DNA from: Lachnospiraceae bacterium
GTDB taxonomy: Bacteria > Bacillota > Clostridia > Lachnospirales > Lachnospiraceae
Direction of reading: 5' to 3'
DNA: 64,000 nt
Assembly: GCA_022510565.1 (NCBI GenBank)
Contig: JAFLTE010000001.1
Coordinates: forward strand, 1-64,000
Shown here: one piece after another, positions 11,065-20,129 of the stretch
Layout: every line of letters starts with the position of its first letter
Position numbering within the stretch: the stretch's first letter is position 1
Translations under genes and position numbers: made by a program
Notes under the pieces: generated by a model
What the model was told of the DNA's origin: nothing
Databases searched by the model: none
Seen by the model: the letters and a program-made list of their open reading frames with translations, nothing else

Positions 11065-11102
11065 AAGGAATACTGTCAGTTGTAAGACTGGCGGTATTCC
11101 TT
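11065..11102. terminator. 16-bp inverted repeat between guaB and the upstream membrane protein gene
   Basis: Arms 11065-11080 and 11087-11102 pair across a six-base loop (two positions are G-U pairs as plus-strand RNA and C-A mismatches as minus-strand RNA). No real T-run follows on either strand, so it is a possible weak terminator or processing site for the upstream membrane protein gene rather than a textbook intrinsic terminator. Confidence 0.4.
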
Positions 11103-11117
11103 GCCATTATTGCAATA

Positions 11118-11618
11118 TTAATCGGTGAAAACTTTACGCGGCGCAACCGTCTGAATCGCCTTAATAAGCGCCTCGTTCGGCTCCAAAATGACACGCGTGC
11201 CTCCATTGCAGACCATCATATATCTTCTCTCCGGCTGCGCGGCAATCCCAGAGCTGTAATCCACGGTCTTCGCATCTCTGTTCTTGTATGAATCCAGTCT
11301 GTGGGAGTTAAGCGGCGCAAAAATCTCCATCTGCTCCACAGAATATGTTCCTGCTTTCTTTCTTCTGCTCTTCGCCAGAACCTTGTCGATGCTGACTTCT
11401 TTATCTACATACAGATACTCGTATTCAATACTGGCATTCATGGTGGCAAAATATGCTCCCACACCGGCGACAATACCCAAAATGAGAGGCACAATATAGC
11501 CTGTGCCCAGACCGAACAACAGCATTACCACAGCCATCATTATGAGAAAAAATTTTAAAAATGTCATCATCATTGATGGCTTTCTGGCCACCAGACACTC
11601 CACATATGTGTCGCCCAT
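11118..11618 (-). CDS. Small conserved membrane protein, possibly DUF6106-like
   Basis: 166 residues with two adjacent hydrophobic segments at about 18-37 and 39-58, then a ~105-residue cytoplasmic region (IEYEYLYVDKEVSIDKVLAKS, later RRYMMVCNGGTRVILEPNEALIKAI). The start at 11618 has a good GGAGG. It resembles small membrane proteins common in Lachnospiraceae; the DUF6106 assignment is from memory and weak. No function can be given. The neighbouring guaB is separated from it by an inverted repeat. Confidence 0.7.
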   Translation of the reverse strand: MGDTYVECLVARKPSMMMTFLKFFLIMMAVVMLLFGLGTGYIVPLILGIVAGVGAYFATMNASIEYEYLYVDKEVSIDKVLAKSRRKKAGTYSVEQMEIFAPLNSHRLDSYKNRDAKTVDYSSGIAAQPERRYMMVCNGGTRVILEPNEALIKAIQTVAPRKVFTD

Positions 11619-11774
11619 GATAGATACCTCCAGAGTTTAATTATCTCCGTCTGATGCATACGCTATACATCCAAACAAGCTCTTATGAAAATATAGACTT
11701 ATCATATAACAAATCGGTGAAAGATGCAAGGGTTGCATGTGTTTGATCCGGTATTAACAGAATATATCAAACTA

Positions 11775-12815
11775 CTATCCCGCTGTCTCACCTCCACCAT
11801 CCTCATTCTGCTCGTTATTGTCTTCAAGAGTGTCATCCGGGTTATTCATATCATAATCATTATCAGACTCACTACCCGATTGCTCCTCATCGTCTGAGCC
11901 ATCACCAACAGTGCCTTTATCTTGCTCTTTATCGTCTAAGTCACCATTTACATCGTCTTCACCTTCATCCTTAGACTTATCAGCAGGCTTATCAACCGGC
12001 ACATTTTCTTCTATATCATCTGTGGTACTCCCATTCGTTCCTTCAACAACTACCCCTTCAGATATTTCCTCCTCTTCCTCCGGTATAATCGGCTCAACAT
12101 ACCAAGTGACCGTTATCGTCGGATGAACAGATATGTTCTGCCACTCTGCATTGGAATTGCACGCACCTATTAATCCAAAGGAATAAGTGTCAAAATCAAT
12201 CAGGCTCGGATCCATACTCATCCCATACTGATAAGTATGATTTTCCTCATCCAGTCTGAACACATAAGTGTTTTCCGGTGCCGATGCCATCTCCAGATTA
12301 AGTGTCGCCGGCTCATCTGCAGCTAACGGCAAAATATTTCCTTGGTCGTCCTCAATTGCAAGGTATACTTCGGGCTCTGTACTTTCCCCAAAGTCATCAC
12401 TCTCAGCTAATCTGATATCTCCGAAATCCGTAATCCGTGCAGTTACCGTCACCCGAACAGGCACAGTACTCCGGTTTGTAACCGTCAGCCAATCACTGCG
12501 TTTTGAGAAATCATACTCCCCTTCCTCATTACGAAAGAGCAAGGTAGCCCCCTCTTCGACTCTTCCGCCGCCGTAACGGACCGCATCCGTTTGATAAAGC
12601 AGTCCCTGCGGGTCGAGAATAAAGTCAAAAACAGAAGTCTCACTCTCACCGGTAACAGGAATACTTATAGATACTACATCATCATCCATCACTTGCACCG
12701 GAAGCGTTATGCTCTCTACTGCAAATGCATTGATCGGATATATCGAAAACACCGCAAGCATAGCCGCGGCTATTATCGCTGTGCATCGAATTATTTGACA
12801 ACGCCTCATTTTCAT
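11775..12815 (-). CDS. Secreted acidic surface protein, paralogue of the 41.2-42.5 kb protein
   Basis: 346 residues: an N-terminal signal peptide (basic start, hydrophobic core AAAMLAVFSIYPINAFA), a beta-rich domain at ~35-245, then ~100 residues made almost wholly of Asp, Glu, Gly, Ser and Asn. The folded domain matches the protein encoded at 41207-42520 in order and wording (VFDFILDPQGLL against VFNFFVDPNGLL; EGATLLFR against AGATLFFT; RLAESDDF against TMAESDTI; EVYLAIEDD against TLYLAIVHD; GLIGACN against YLTGACG). No LPXTG or membrane anchor is visible. The start has GGAGG. Function unknown; a structural or glycan-carrying surface protein is possible. Confidence 0.78.
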   Translation of the reverse strand: MKMRRCQIIRCTAIIAAAMLAVFSIYPINAFAVESITLPVQVMDDDVVSISIPVTGESETSVFDFILDPQGLLYQTDAVRYGGGRVEEGATLLFRNEEGEYDFSKRSDWLTVTNRSTVPVRVTVTARITDFGDIRLAESDDFGESTEPEVYLAIEDDQGNILPLAADEPATLNLEMASAPENTYVFRLDEENHTYQYGMSMDPSLIDFDTYSFGLIGACNSNAEWQNISVHPTITVTWYVEPIIPEEEEEISEGVVVEGTNGSTTDDIEENVPVDKPADKSKDEGEDDVNGDLDDKEQDKGTVGDGSDDEEQSGSESDNDYDMNNPDDTLEDNNEQNEDGGGETAG

Positions 12816-12955
12816 AGCTTATATCCTCCGAAATAATTTATATAACTAACAGCAATAACCTATGCTACATTATCAAAACTTATTATACATATGATAGCAT
12901 ACCGGAGCCATTATATCAACAATCGGCAATCCATAGATGCCGGGATTCCATAATC

Positions 12956-13909
12956 TTATATGTTTTTGCTTGTTTCATGGTAAATCTCTCCGGAAAAATA
13001 TTTCCCGATTTTAGCTATAATTTCCAACACGTCCGATTTCATTATATCCGGAAATGAGGAAAGAACAGGTCCTGTCTCAAAGCACAGGTTCCCTTGATAA
13101 TGAATTTTACTCAAACCGCTGACAAACCCTTCCCAATCTGTGGAAGATGTATTCTCTCTGCTTCGGGTAAAGGTAAAAGGGAGCTGGTGCAGATCCATGA
13201 TTCCGTCATTATCGTGGACATGAAGCACCTTTAGGCGATGTCCCAGTGTGACGATGAAATCTTCGAAATCAATCCCCACCAGATTGGCATGCCCCGTATC
13301 AAAACAAAAACCCAATACCTCGGCACCAAACTTATCATTCATCCGGTCAATGCGTTCCGCCGCCTTCTTTGCATCACAGCACGGACCTTCAACGATATGC
13401 CCACCCAGACTTGTATAAAGATTCTCTATACATATGGTAATGCCGTATTCCTTGGCCAAAGGCGCAAGGAACTCCAGAAAATCCGAAGTCTTCTCCCACT
13501 CCGCCGCCTCTGAGCCGAGATAATGGGAAAGCTTAAAGCCATGCACTACAATATAAGGACATTCAAAAAAAGCACACACCTCCATACTCTTCGGTGCTAC
13601 CACATTTCTTAGATAATCGTTCAGTTCATCCGATTCCCCCGAAACATAGTTCGGATACGGCATATGCATCTGGCTGACCTCAATGCCTGCTACCTGCGCT
13701 GCTTCCTTATGCGGTGTGAAATACTCACGCAGTTCCTCCACAGAATAGTCAAAGAAACTGTTTAATTTACCCTGATATAAATCATAATTTCTCAGATAGG
13801 TATCCAGACTGAAATCACAGCAGGAAAAGCCCGCATCTCTCAGCATTGTAAAACCTTCCTGAAGATTTCTGTCTACTATAGCATTCTTGGTCTGTACCCC
13901 GATTTTCAT
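12956..13909 (-). CDS. Sugar phosphate isomerase/epimerase-like TIM-barrel protein
   Basis: 317 residues of the xylose-isomerase-like (AP endonuclease 2) TIM-barrel superfamily. Candidate metal-site residues are kept: CIENLYT (Glu), FCFDTGHAN (Asp, His), LHVHDNDG (His, Asp) and LCFETGP (Glu). Members isomerise or epimerise sugars or polyols. It overlaps the preceding gene by four bases (ATGA) and is a full-length homologue of that gene's N-terminal domain, so the pair arose by duplication and probably works together. It is the last gene of the long glycan transcription unit. The substrate cannot be told from sequence. Confidence 0.82.
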   Translation of the reverse strand: MKIGVQTKNAIVDRNLQEGFTMLRDAGFSCCDFSLDTYLRNYDLYQGKLNSFFDYSVEELREYFTPHKEAAQVAGIEVSQMHMPYPNYVSGESDELNDYLRNVVAPKSMEVCAFFECPYIVVHGFKLSHYLGSEAAEWEKTSDFLEFLAPLAKEYGITICIENLYTSLGGHIVEGPCCDAKKAAERIDRMNDKFGAEVLGFCFDTGHANLVGIDFEDFIVTLGHRLKVLHVHDNDGIMDLHQLPFTFTRSRENTSSTDWEGFVSGLSKIHYQGNLCFETGPVLSSFPDIMKSDVLEIIAKIGKYFSGEIYHETSKNI

Positions 13910-15219
13910 TGATTATCCCTTTCCAGCCTGTCAAAGTAAAATGTCGGCATATACTCATCATTGAAATACTCAATGTTCTTAATTCCCATCTCCTTAAGCT
14001 GTGTTTCAATCTCGCGGTAATAGATATTGCAGATATAGACACCGCAGCCCTCCGGCAGATTCCTAAGTTCCTCCGGATTCTTGACCGTGAGCCCTTCAAA
14101 CTCCGTATTCCACAGCTTCGGGTTGTTATCACATGTAAAGAGTGGCGGATACTGCTCGCCGTAACACTTCATGTAATTGCGGCACATATTGCCGGCTCCA
14201 AAAAGAACAATGGATTTGTACTTCTTCAGATTCTGCTCCAACTGAACCTGCCACCGGATATAGTCCCCTGCTTCCTTGGCAAGTCGAAAAACCGTGGGTC
14301 GCAGGAGCGGCGAAAATGCCCTTGCCGTGTCTGAACAATTCACAATCAGTTCACCGTCATAATCAATATCCCTCAGTCCTCTGATCAGCCCCATCCAGTC
14401 CGTCTGTGCCACTCCACGCCGAGCACAGCTAAACGGCATCAACGCCACGTCGTTATGACCATCGCAATCCCTCAAAACCACTGCCTTAACTCTGCTGCCA
14501 AGCGTGGTGATAAATTCATGCACATTATTTCCGCAAAGGCTGCAGATTCCTATATCCACACAGACTCCAAACACCTCTGCTCCGGCTTCCTCATTCAGCC
14601 TATCTACCCAATCCGCTGCATCCGACGCTTCCGCACAGACGCCACGCACCAGATGTCCACCTACATCTCTGCACATATTTTGCAGCAAAATACACACACC
14701 GGATTCTTTTGCTTTCCTTACAAAACTCATATAAAAATCACGGTTTAATTCCCATTCCCTTCCCCGGGTTCTGTCACCTGAAATCGGCGGTATGAGTATG
14801 TACTTAACCCCATTGCTGCCACAGAATTCAATGCATTCATCTGCTGATTTTCTGGTGAATGCCTCAAGCTTTGCCTCTGCAGCCTCTATTGCTTCTATGT
14901 CGGGCAAATCGTCTTCTTTCAGGAAATTATCTTTAACCTTCCTGTCCTGTAAAGGATCAATCAGTTGATAAGACGGACCATACACAAAGGAAATCTGCAC
15001 CCCATTCTCCCGGCACGAGTCAAAAAGCGGAGAACAGCGTTCAGAAACAGACAATAAGTCGATTCCCTTCGAGTTTTTATTCTTATATCTTCCATAAAAA
15101 TCCGGAACCCGAACACTTATATCGGGTGCCAGGCTGTTAAACCCAGCCCTTTTCAGATCCCTGACTCCTTGGGCAGGTCTTTCTATATTCACCATTATAT
15201 TGTGGCAGATCACATTCAT
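13906..15219 (-). CDS. Degenerate sugar-isomerase-like TIM barrel fused to a Rossmann-like module
   Basis: 437 residues. Residues ~1-320 align along their length with the downstream TIM-barrel protein (GGHLVRGVCAEA against GGHIVEGPCCDA; AGAEVFGVCVD against FGAEVLGFCFD), but putative metal ligands are lost: Glu becomes Gln (LLQNMC), DTGHAN becomes DIGICS, HVHD becomes VLRD and FETG becomes VNCS. The C-terminal ~100 residues are the locus-wide Rossmann-like module (IVLFGAGNMCRNYMK, then FTCDNNPKLW). I infer a pseudoenzyme or partner subunit for the intact paralogue. Confidence 0.75.
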   Translation of the reverse strand: MNVICHNIMVNIERPAQGVRDLKRAGFNSLAPDISVRVPDFYGRYKNKNSKGIDLLSVSERCSPLFDSCRENGVQISFVYGPSYQLIDPLQDRKVKDNFLKEDDLPDIEAIEAAEAKLEAFTRKSADECIEFCGSNGVKYILIPPISGDRTRGREWELNRDFYMSFVRKAKESGVCILLQNMCRDVGGHLVRGVCAEASDAADWVDRLNEEAGAEVFGVCVDIGICSLCGNNVHEFITTLGSRVKAVVLRDCDGHNDVALMPFSCARRGVAQTDWMGLIRGLRDIDYDGELIVNCSDTARAFSPLLRPTVFRLAKEAGDYIRWQVQLEQNLKKYKSIVLFGAGNMCRNYMKCYGEQYPPLFTCDNNPKLWNTEFEGLTVKNPEELRNLPEGCGVYICNIYYREIETQLKEMGIKNIEYFNDEYMPTFYFDRLERDNQ

Positions 15220-15252
15220 ATGCTACCTCTCTTTGTATACCCCTTATTAATT

Positions 15253-17502
15253 TCATGCCAGACCACGCTCTATCAATTCTTTGATTTTCGTCGAACTTGT
15301 CTGTTCCGTATACGAAAAGAACACCATCTCTGCGCCGTGTTCCTCCAGAAATTTCTTATTGGCAAGCCAATTGGGATTATCCGTATAGTCGCTCCCCGAA
15401 AACTGACAATCAAAGTGGTAGAGACGCCATGCATTACGTGTATCATGATACTCTAACGGTATCTCAACAGCCTCATCCACATAACGGCAGGATCTCACCA
15501 TCTCAATCCGCTCATCGAAGGGGATGAACGGTTCCTTCTCCTTGAGGGTACGCACTCCTTCATCCGTCACGACTCCTACAATCAGGTAATCACACTGCTC
15601 TTTAGCCCTCTTAAACATGTTTAAATGTCCTATGTGGAAGAGGTCAAACACACCCGATATGTAACCGGTATGATATTTCTTTGGTGACGTATCCCCACCG
15701 CCTTTTCCCTGATTTTCCGCAATAGGCTTGCGTTTCCTGGGATATGCCTTGCCCGAATCAAAAATGCTGTACTCTGTAACACCCATGTTGTCCAGCTGTT
15801 TCATGACAGACAAATAGTTTTTAATGCATATGAGCACTTTGTATTCTCCACTCTGCAGTTCCTTCAGCAAATCAGGTGACTGAATCACAATACCCTCAAG
15901 CTCCTGCCCCCATTTCTCACTGCTGTTGTCAACAATCGCGTAAACGGGATAATCCTGACTGTACAAAGCAAGAAACTTCTGTGCAAACATGCCTGATCCG
16001 AATAGAATCAACTTCCGGGTATCAGCATTATTAAAAATATTCACAAACAGACGATCATAATCCTCTGCCGAATAATTCATACGCTGGCGGTTGGCATTAA
16101 TCAGTTCCGCGTTACGCCAATGTTGTCTGTGATACTCCCTCAATTCATCATCATTACGAAGTTCTGATAAAAAACTTCTCTCTATCTTGGTCCACTGTTT
16201 CAGATTTTCTAACAACCCATAACGTTCATGTAATTTACTCGCCGGCAGAATTTTACTCAGCTCAGAATTACCAGCATAAAAGGTCGTTATCATACGCTTG
16301 ATAATGACATTGGCAGGAAAGTTTTCTTCACAAACCTCCTGGTCATAAAACAGAAAAGTGCCATTCATATAAAAGCTGTTGAGGGGCACCATGTCAAGAT
16401 AACCTTTTCGCAAAACAGCTCCCTGCCCATCACCCTTATCCGGTTCCACAATCTCCGACGACTGCAAGATCAGGTCTCTGAATTTGTCCATTTCTTTCAA
16501 GAAGCTTTCCTTGTCGGTCAACAGCAGTCTCTTGAGATACATTTGTCCGACTTCCGCCTTTACGAAAGGCATCACATATGCTCCGTTTTCTATTTTCGCA
16601 TCTATCACCGATATGCCATGCGCCCGCAGATTTTCTCCATTCTCGAACAGCTGCCTAATACGGTCTTCTCCCTCCGGATATACCGCTTTTTTTTCCACAA
16701 TACCGGACCTATGTATAATGGTCACCAGTGCCTTTTCTCTGCCCCTTTCCATGGAGCATGTAACCTGACTTACATCCGAGAACTCACCATTCAATGCACA
16801 GTCAATCAGATAGGCATTCGCCATTTTATGAAACATTCCATTGTCCAGAAGACTTCTGTAGAGACTCTCCTCCTCCAAAAAGACAGCTTTAGAGTAGTTG
16901 TATGCCGGAAATACTCTTGTCGCCAAATCCTCATTCGGGAAATAATCTTCCGCATATATTAAAAAGGGGTTCTTCAGGTCGGAAAAAACCGAATAAAAAC
17001 AGATATGCTCAAAACCTGATTGCTGTAGCATGTCCCCCAACTCTGACCGACTAAAACATCTTCCGTTAAATTTGTCTTCATTTTTTGAATATGCTCTTCG
17101 ATAACCCTCAATACCGTCAAAATTTCGTTCCGTATAGGGATCCCTGTCACCGCAGAAGTATCTTATCCCGAGACGATTGTTCATACCAAGAAGAAGCCTG
17201 CCGTCAAAATGCAGCAAGGTCTTCAAAGCAGTAAGCAAGTCTATAGGATGCTCCCAGCGTTCCGGATCTTCTACAGAGACAATGTAGTCAAACTCATGTT
17301 GATATTTCCGAATAAATTCCTTATCACAAACGTTCTTCACAGATGCGGTTACAACCCTTAGACCTTTGTCTTCCAATAATTCAGCTAAAGCCTCTTCGCC
17401 CTCTCCAATGCACAGTGCTGTGGCATCCTGTTTAAACTCATACCAACTGAGCAGGCCTTTGGGAAGTTCTCTTATTAATTCTTCTGTTGATGATGTGGTC
17501 AT
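15253..17502 (-). CDS. Four-part fusion: methyltransferase, kinase-like region, Rossmann-like module, cytidylyltransferase
   Basis: 749 residues. (1) Residues ~20-200 are a class I SAM-methyltransferase-like fold (ATALCIGEGEEALAELL as motif I). (2) ~230-470 contains a possible kinase-like signature, D-x-x-P-x-N near 368 followed by FLFYDQE. (3) The Rossmann-like module starts near 495 (KLILFGSGMFAQKF, YAIVDNSSEKWG). (4) A TagD-type nucleotidyltransferase starts near 612 (GVFDLFHIGHLNMF; C-terminal EQTSSTKIKEL). TagD-type enzymes make CDP-alcohols from CTP and a polyol phosphate. A methyltransferase-kinase pair recalls WbdD, which caps O-antigen chains, so a capping role is possible but inferred. 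Parts 1 and 4 are well supported; part 2 is tentative. Confidence 0.78.
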   Translation of the reverse strand: MTTSSTEELIRELPKGLLSWYEFKQDATALCIGEGEEALAELLEDKGLRVVTASVKNVCDKEFIRKYQHEFDYIVSVEDPERWEHPIDLLTALKTLLHFDGRLLLGMNNRLGIRYFCGDRDPYTERNFDGIEGYRRAYSKNEDKFNGRCFSRSELGDMLQQSGFEHICFYSVFSDLKNPFLIYAEDYFPNEDLATRVFPAYNYSKAVFLEEESLYRSLLDNGMFHKMANAYLIDCALNGEFSDVSQVTCSMERGREKALVTIIHRSGIVEKKAVYPEGEDRIRQLFENGENLRAHGISVIDAKIENGAYVMPFVKAEVGQMYLKRLLLTDKESFLKEMDKFRDLILQSSEIVEPDKGDGQGAVLRKGYLDMVPLNSFYMNGTFLFYDQEVCEENFPANVIIKRMITTFYAGNSELSKILPASKLHERYGLLENLKQWTKIERSFLSELRNDDELREYHRQHWRNAELINANRQRMNYSAEDYDRLFVNIFNNADTRKLILFGSGMFAQKFLALYSQDYPVYAIVDNSSEKWGQELEGIVIQSPDLLKELQSGEYKVLICIKNYLSVMKQLDNMGVTEYSIFDSGKAYPRKRKPIAENQGKGGGDTSPKKYHTGYISGVFDLFHIGHLNMFKRAKEQCDYLIVGVVTDEGVRTLKEKEPFIPFDERIEMVRSCRYVDEAVEIPLEYHDTRNAWRLYHFDCQFSGSDYTDNPNWLANKKFLEEHGAEMVFFSYTEQTSSTKIKELIERGLA

Positions 17503-17603
17503 AGTGGTTTTCCTTTAAAAATTTTTTAATATTACAGTTGAGTCCAACGATTTGACCGGTTGGACTGGGAACAATCGCGCATGACGCCGACTAACGGTCG
17601 GTC

Positions 17604-18680
17604 TCATGGCACTGCATATAAAACCGTCTCAGAGCGACTTTTTGAGTGATGCCGCAAATAGAACTTATATTCCGGGGCAATTTCATGTATATAAAAGGGT
17701 ATCTCAATGATATCTTCCGGTTTATGATAAACACAGATTGCCAGTTTCGGGCGATGTTCAACAATAGTATTTCTGCACCCATGTAGAGCTCTTAATTCTG
17801 CTCCTTCAATATCCATTTTTATAAATGTAACTTTTTCACCTTGCAAAATGTGATCTAACGCATCAACTTTTACACTGATATTTCCTTCTTGGGACAAACA
17901 TCCACTTGATCCCGCTTGCATGAAAGACAATTCATCTTTTTTATCCCATAATCCCATATTATAAATCGTATGATTTCGTATTTCTTGTGTTTGGGAGATC
18001 TGCAAACATAGATTATACTGCTCCAGGTCCGGCTCGAAAGAAATAATCTTTTTATAACTTGAATGTCTTTCTACAAAATCAATAGCCGTTCCACAATTAA
18101 AGCATCCTGCATCAACAAAAACTTCATCCTCACCGAATTGCATTACCTCGTCAAAATATTCTCCTCTCAAAACATAATCGCGAAAAGGAACTTTCTCAAT
18201 AATCTGGTCTAAATTAAATCCTCTCTTTACCAAGTTTGAGATGATCTCATCCTTAACCCTCTCCTCAACAGGAGTCACGAGGATAACAGCATCTTTATAA
18301 TCCCTTGCCAACTCATCTATATCCACCAACTTATAGCCATAAAATTCACCGCCACTTGTGTTGCGATCGCAAAATGCCACCACATCTATATCCTTCATGG
18401 CTGATGTGAACAGAGCCAATGTAACAAAACCACAATTTCCTTTGCCATAGATAACCACTTTTCTATTGCCAATCTGTTGTCTTAGATTGCTTATTGCATC
18501 TGTATACCCTCCCCCATAAAATTCTCTTTGCATTCTTTTAAAATACACAGAAACAATATTATCTATATATGTATTATCTCCTGTAATACTATATAAAACG
18601 CGATTGAGAAAAATATCTCTGGATTGGTCATCCTCCAGCTTAGAATATATTTTTTTTATTGCATCCAACATCATATCCAT
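17604..18680 (-). CDS. FkbM-type methyltransferase with N-terminal Rossmann-like module
   Basis: 358 residues. After a short helical start, residues ~70-165 hold the Rossmann-like module (KVVIYGKGNCGFVTL, VVAFCDRNTSGG). The C-terminal half is an FkbM methyltransferase: EVFVDAGCFNCGTAIDF (SAM loop), ISFEPDLEQY, VTFIKMDIEGAELRAL and LAICVYHKPEDI. FkbM enzymes O-methylate sugars and other small molecules. It is closely related along its whole length to the gene at 22971-24062, with the same IEIPFYIHEIAPEY / YYLRH-type tail. A sugar O-methyltransferase role in the glycan is likely; the position methylated is unknown. Confidence 0.88.
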   Translation of the reverse strand: MDMMLDAIKKIYSKLEDDQSRDIFLNRVLYSITGDNTYIDNIVSVYFKRMQREFYGGGYTDAISNLRQQIGNRKVVIYGKGNCGFVTLALFTSAMKDIDVVAFCDRNTSGGEFYGYKLVDIDELARDYKDAVILVTPVEERVKDEIISNLVKRGFNLDQIIEKVPFRDYVLRGEYFDEVMQFGEDEVFVDAGCFNCGTAIDFVERHSSYKKIISFEPDLEQYNLCLQISQTQEIRNHTIYNMGLWDKKDELSFMQAGSSGCLSQEGNISVKVDALDHILQGEKVTFIKMDIEGAELRALHGCRNTIVEHRPKLAICVYHKPEDIIEIPFYIHEIAPEYKFYLRHHSKSRSETVLYAVP

Positions 18681-18756
18681 TGTCTCACTCTCCCATAATT
18701 TCTTATTTTGACTGCCTCAAAGGGTAGATAGCAGCTTATATTTCGCCGGTTGTACA

Positions 18757-20106
18757 TTATTTATATTTCATATGAAACAACACCATATTTACCGATCCTT
18801 GATAAATACATATACGCTTATCCATAATACCCATTCCCTGCAGTTGACTCTTGATTTCCTCCGCACTCCTCAAATTCGCAATCACATATACTGCCTCCGG
18901 ATATTGCTCTTCCGCTTTCTCCGGTGACAGTACCCGCATTCCTTGTATCTCAGTATTCCAAAGGTTTGTATTATTATCGCTATAAGCCGCCGCTTGTCCC
19001 GGACATTTACTTTCCAGCAATGCATGAAAAAATTTTCCATATTTTCCACAGCCAAAAACGATTACTTGATGTCCGCCTATTACTTTCAACACCTCATATG
19101 CTTGGGCGGCCTCTCTCCGGAATTCATCCAACCAGTAATTATATATATCTTGTGCCCCTTGTAGAAACAGCTTCAATATTACCTGCCACTTAGTATCCAT
19201 AGTCAAAGGATCTAATACTCCGCTCTCCACAGCAAACAACAATTTTTCACGCAAGATTTCCATATCAGAAAATACTTCCTCCCAAAATGTACCGGAGATA
19301 GCCATAATACGAAAACGCATTGAGCACTGCATGAACATCTTCTGAAAATATATGTTCTTCCAATCCGCATCCAAATTCTCTAAAAATTTGTCTGTAAAAG
19401 CATATTCCTCCACTAAATAATGAAATCCCTTTCTATTAAATGTAGAAGAACCACCATTATCCTGCCGATACTTATAAACCACCTTATCTATATAAACGGC
19501 TTTACCGGCAGAGTTCATTGTCTGAAGCAAGAAACCCACATCCTGAAAAGCCGCCCCGGGAGTCTCATTCAATTTAATCTTACCCACAAAATCCTTCCTG
19601 TAAATCCCGTTCCAGAGGTAAAAGTCTGTCACAAGCAGTTCCGGCATTTTACGAGGTTCAATCACTTTACCAAGCATACCCGCATCGGGCAGGAGAGTGC
19701 CCGCCGTCTGATTCCAACATATATCTTTTCCGACTTCGACAAACTTCTCGAATGTTCCTTTCACATATTCTGCATTTGTCCGAACGGCTATATCATATAA
19801 CGTCTCATACATATCAAGCTCAATGATATCATCGGTTTCAACAATACCAACATACTCACCTTGCGCTAAGGCAATCCCAATATTTAATTGATATCCATAG
19901 CTCTTCTTGTCAGAATGAATTACTTTTACGCGCGCATCTTTTTCTGCATATTTCTCTAATATCTCCAGAGTACCGTCAGTTGATCCTGCATCGATAACTA
20001 AAATCTCTATATCTTGCAAGGTCTGAGCAACCACACTTTTCATGCAGGCATCTATATATTTAGCAACATTTAACGACGGCATAACTACCGTAACTTTTGG
20101 TGTCAT
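18757..20106 (-). CDS. Family 2 glycosyltransferase with C-terminal Rossmann-like module
   Basis: 449 residues. The N-terminal GT-A domain begins KVTVVMPSLNVAKYID with EILVIDAGSTDGT and the metal-binding VETDDI, as in GT2 enzymes that transfer sugars from nucleotide donors. A middle helical part is followed at ~345-440 by the Rossmann-like module (VIVFGCGKYGKFFHALL, AAYSDNNTNLWNTEIQG). The NNTNLWNTE wording closely matches NNPKLWNTE of the protein at 13906-15219, so these two modules are near relatives. No membrane span, so it is a cytoplasmic enzyme. Donor and acceptor unknown. Confidence 0.88.
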   Translation of the reverse strand: MTPKVTVVMPSLNVAKYIDACMKSVVAQTLQDIEILVIDAGSTDGTLEILEKYAEKDARVKVIHSDKKSYGYQLNIGIALAQGEYVGIVETDDIIELDMYETLYDIAVRTNAEYVKGTFEKFVEVGKDICWNQTAGTLLPDAGMLGKVIEPRKMPELLVTDFYLWNGIYRKDFVGKIKLNETPGAAFQDVGFLLQTMNSAGKAVYIDKVVYKYRQDNGGSSTFNRKGFHYLVEEYAFTDKFLENLDADWKNIYFQKMFMQCSMRFRIMAISGTFWEEVFSDMEILREKLLFAVESGVLDPLTMDTKWQVILKLFLQGAQDIYNYWLDEFRREAAQAYEVLKVIGGHQVIVFGCGKYGKFFHALLESKCPGQAAAYSDNNTNLWNTEIQGMRVLSPEKAEEQYPEAVYVIANLRSAEEIKSQLQGMGIMDKRICIYQGSVNMVLFHMKYK

Positions 20107-20129
20107 TTCGTACTCCGTTCTTCCCTTTT

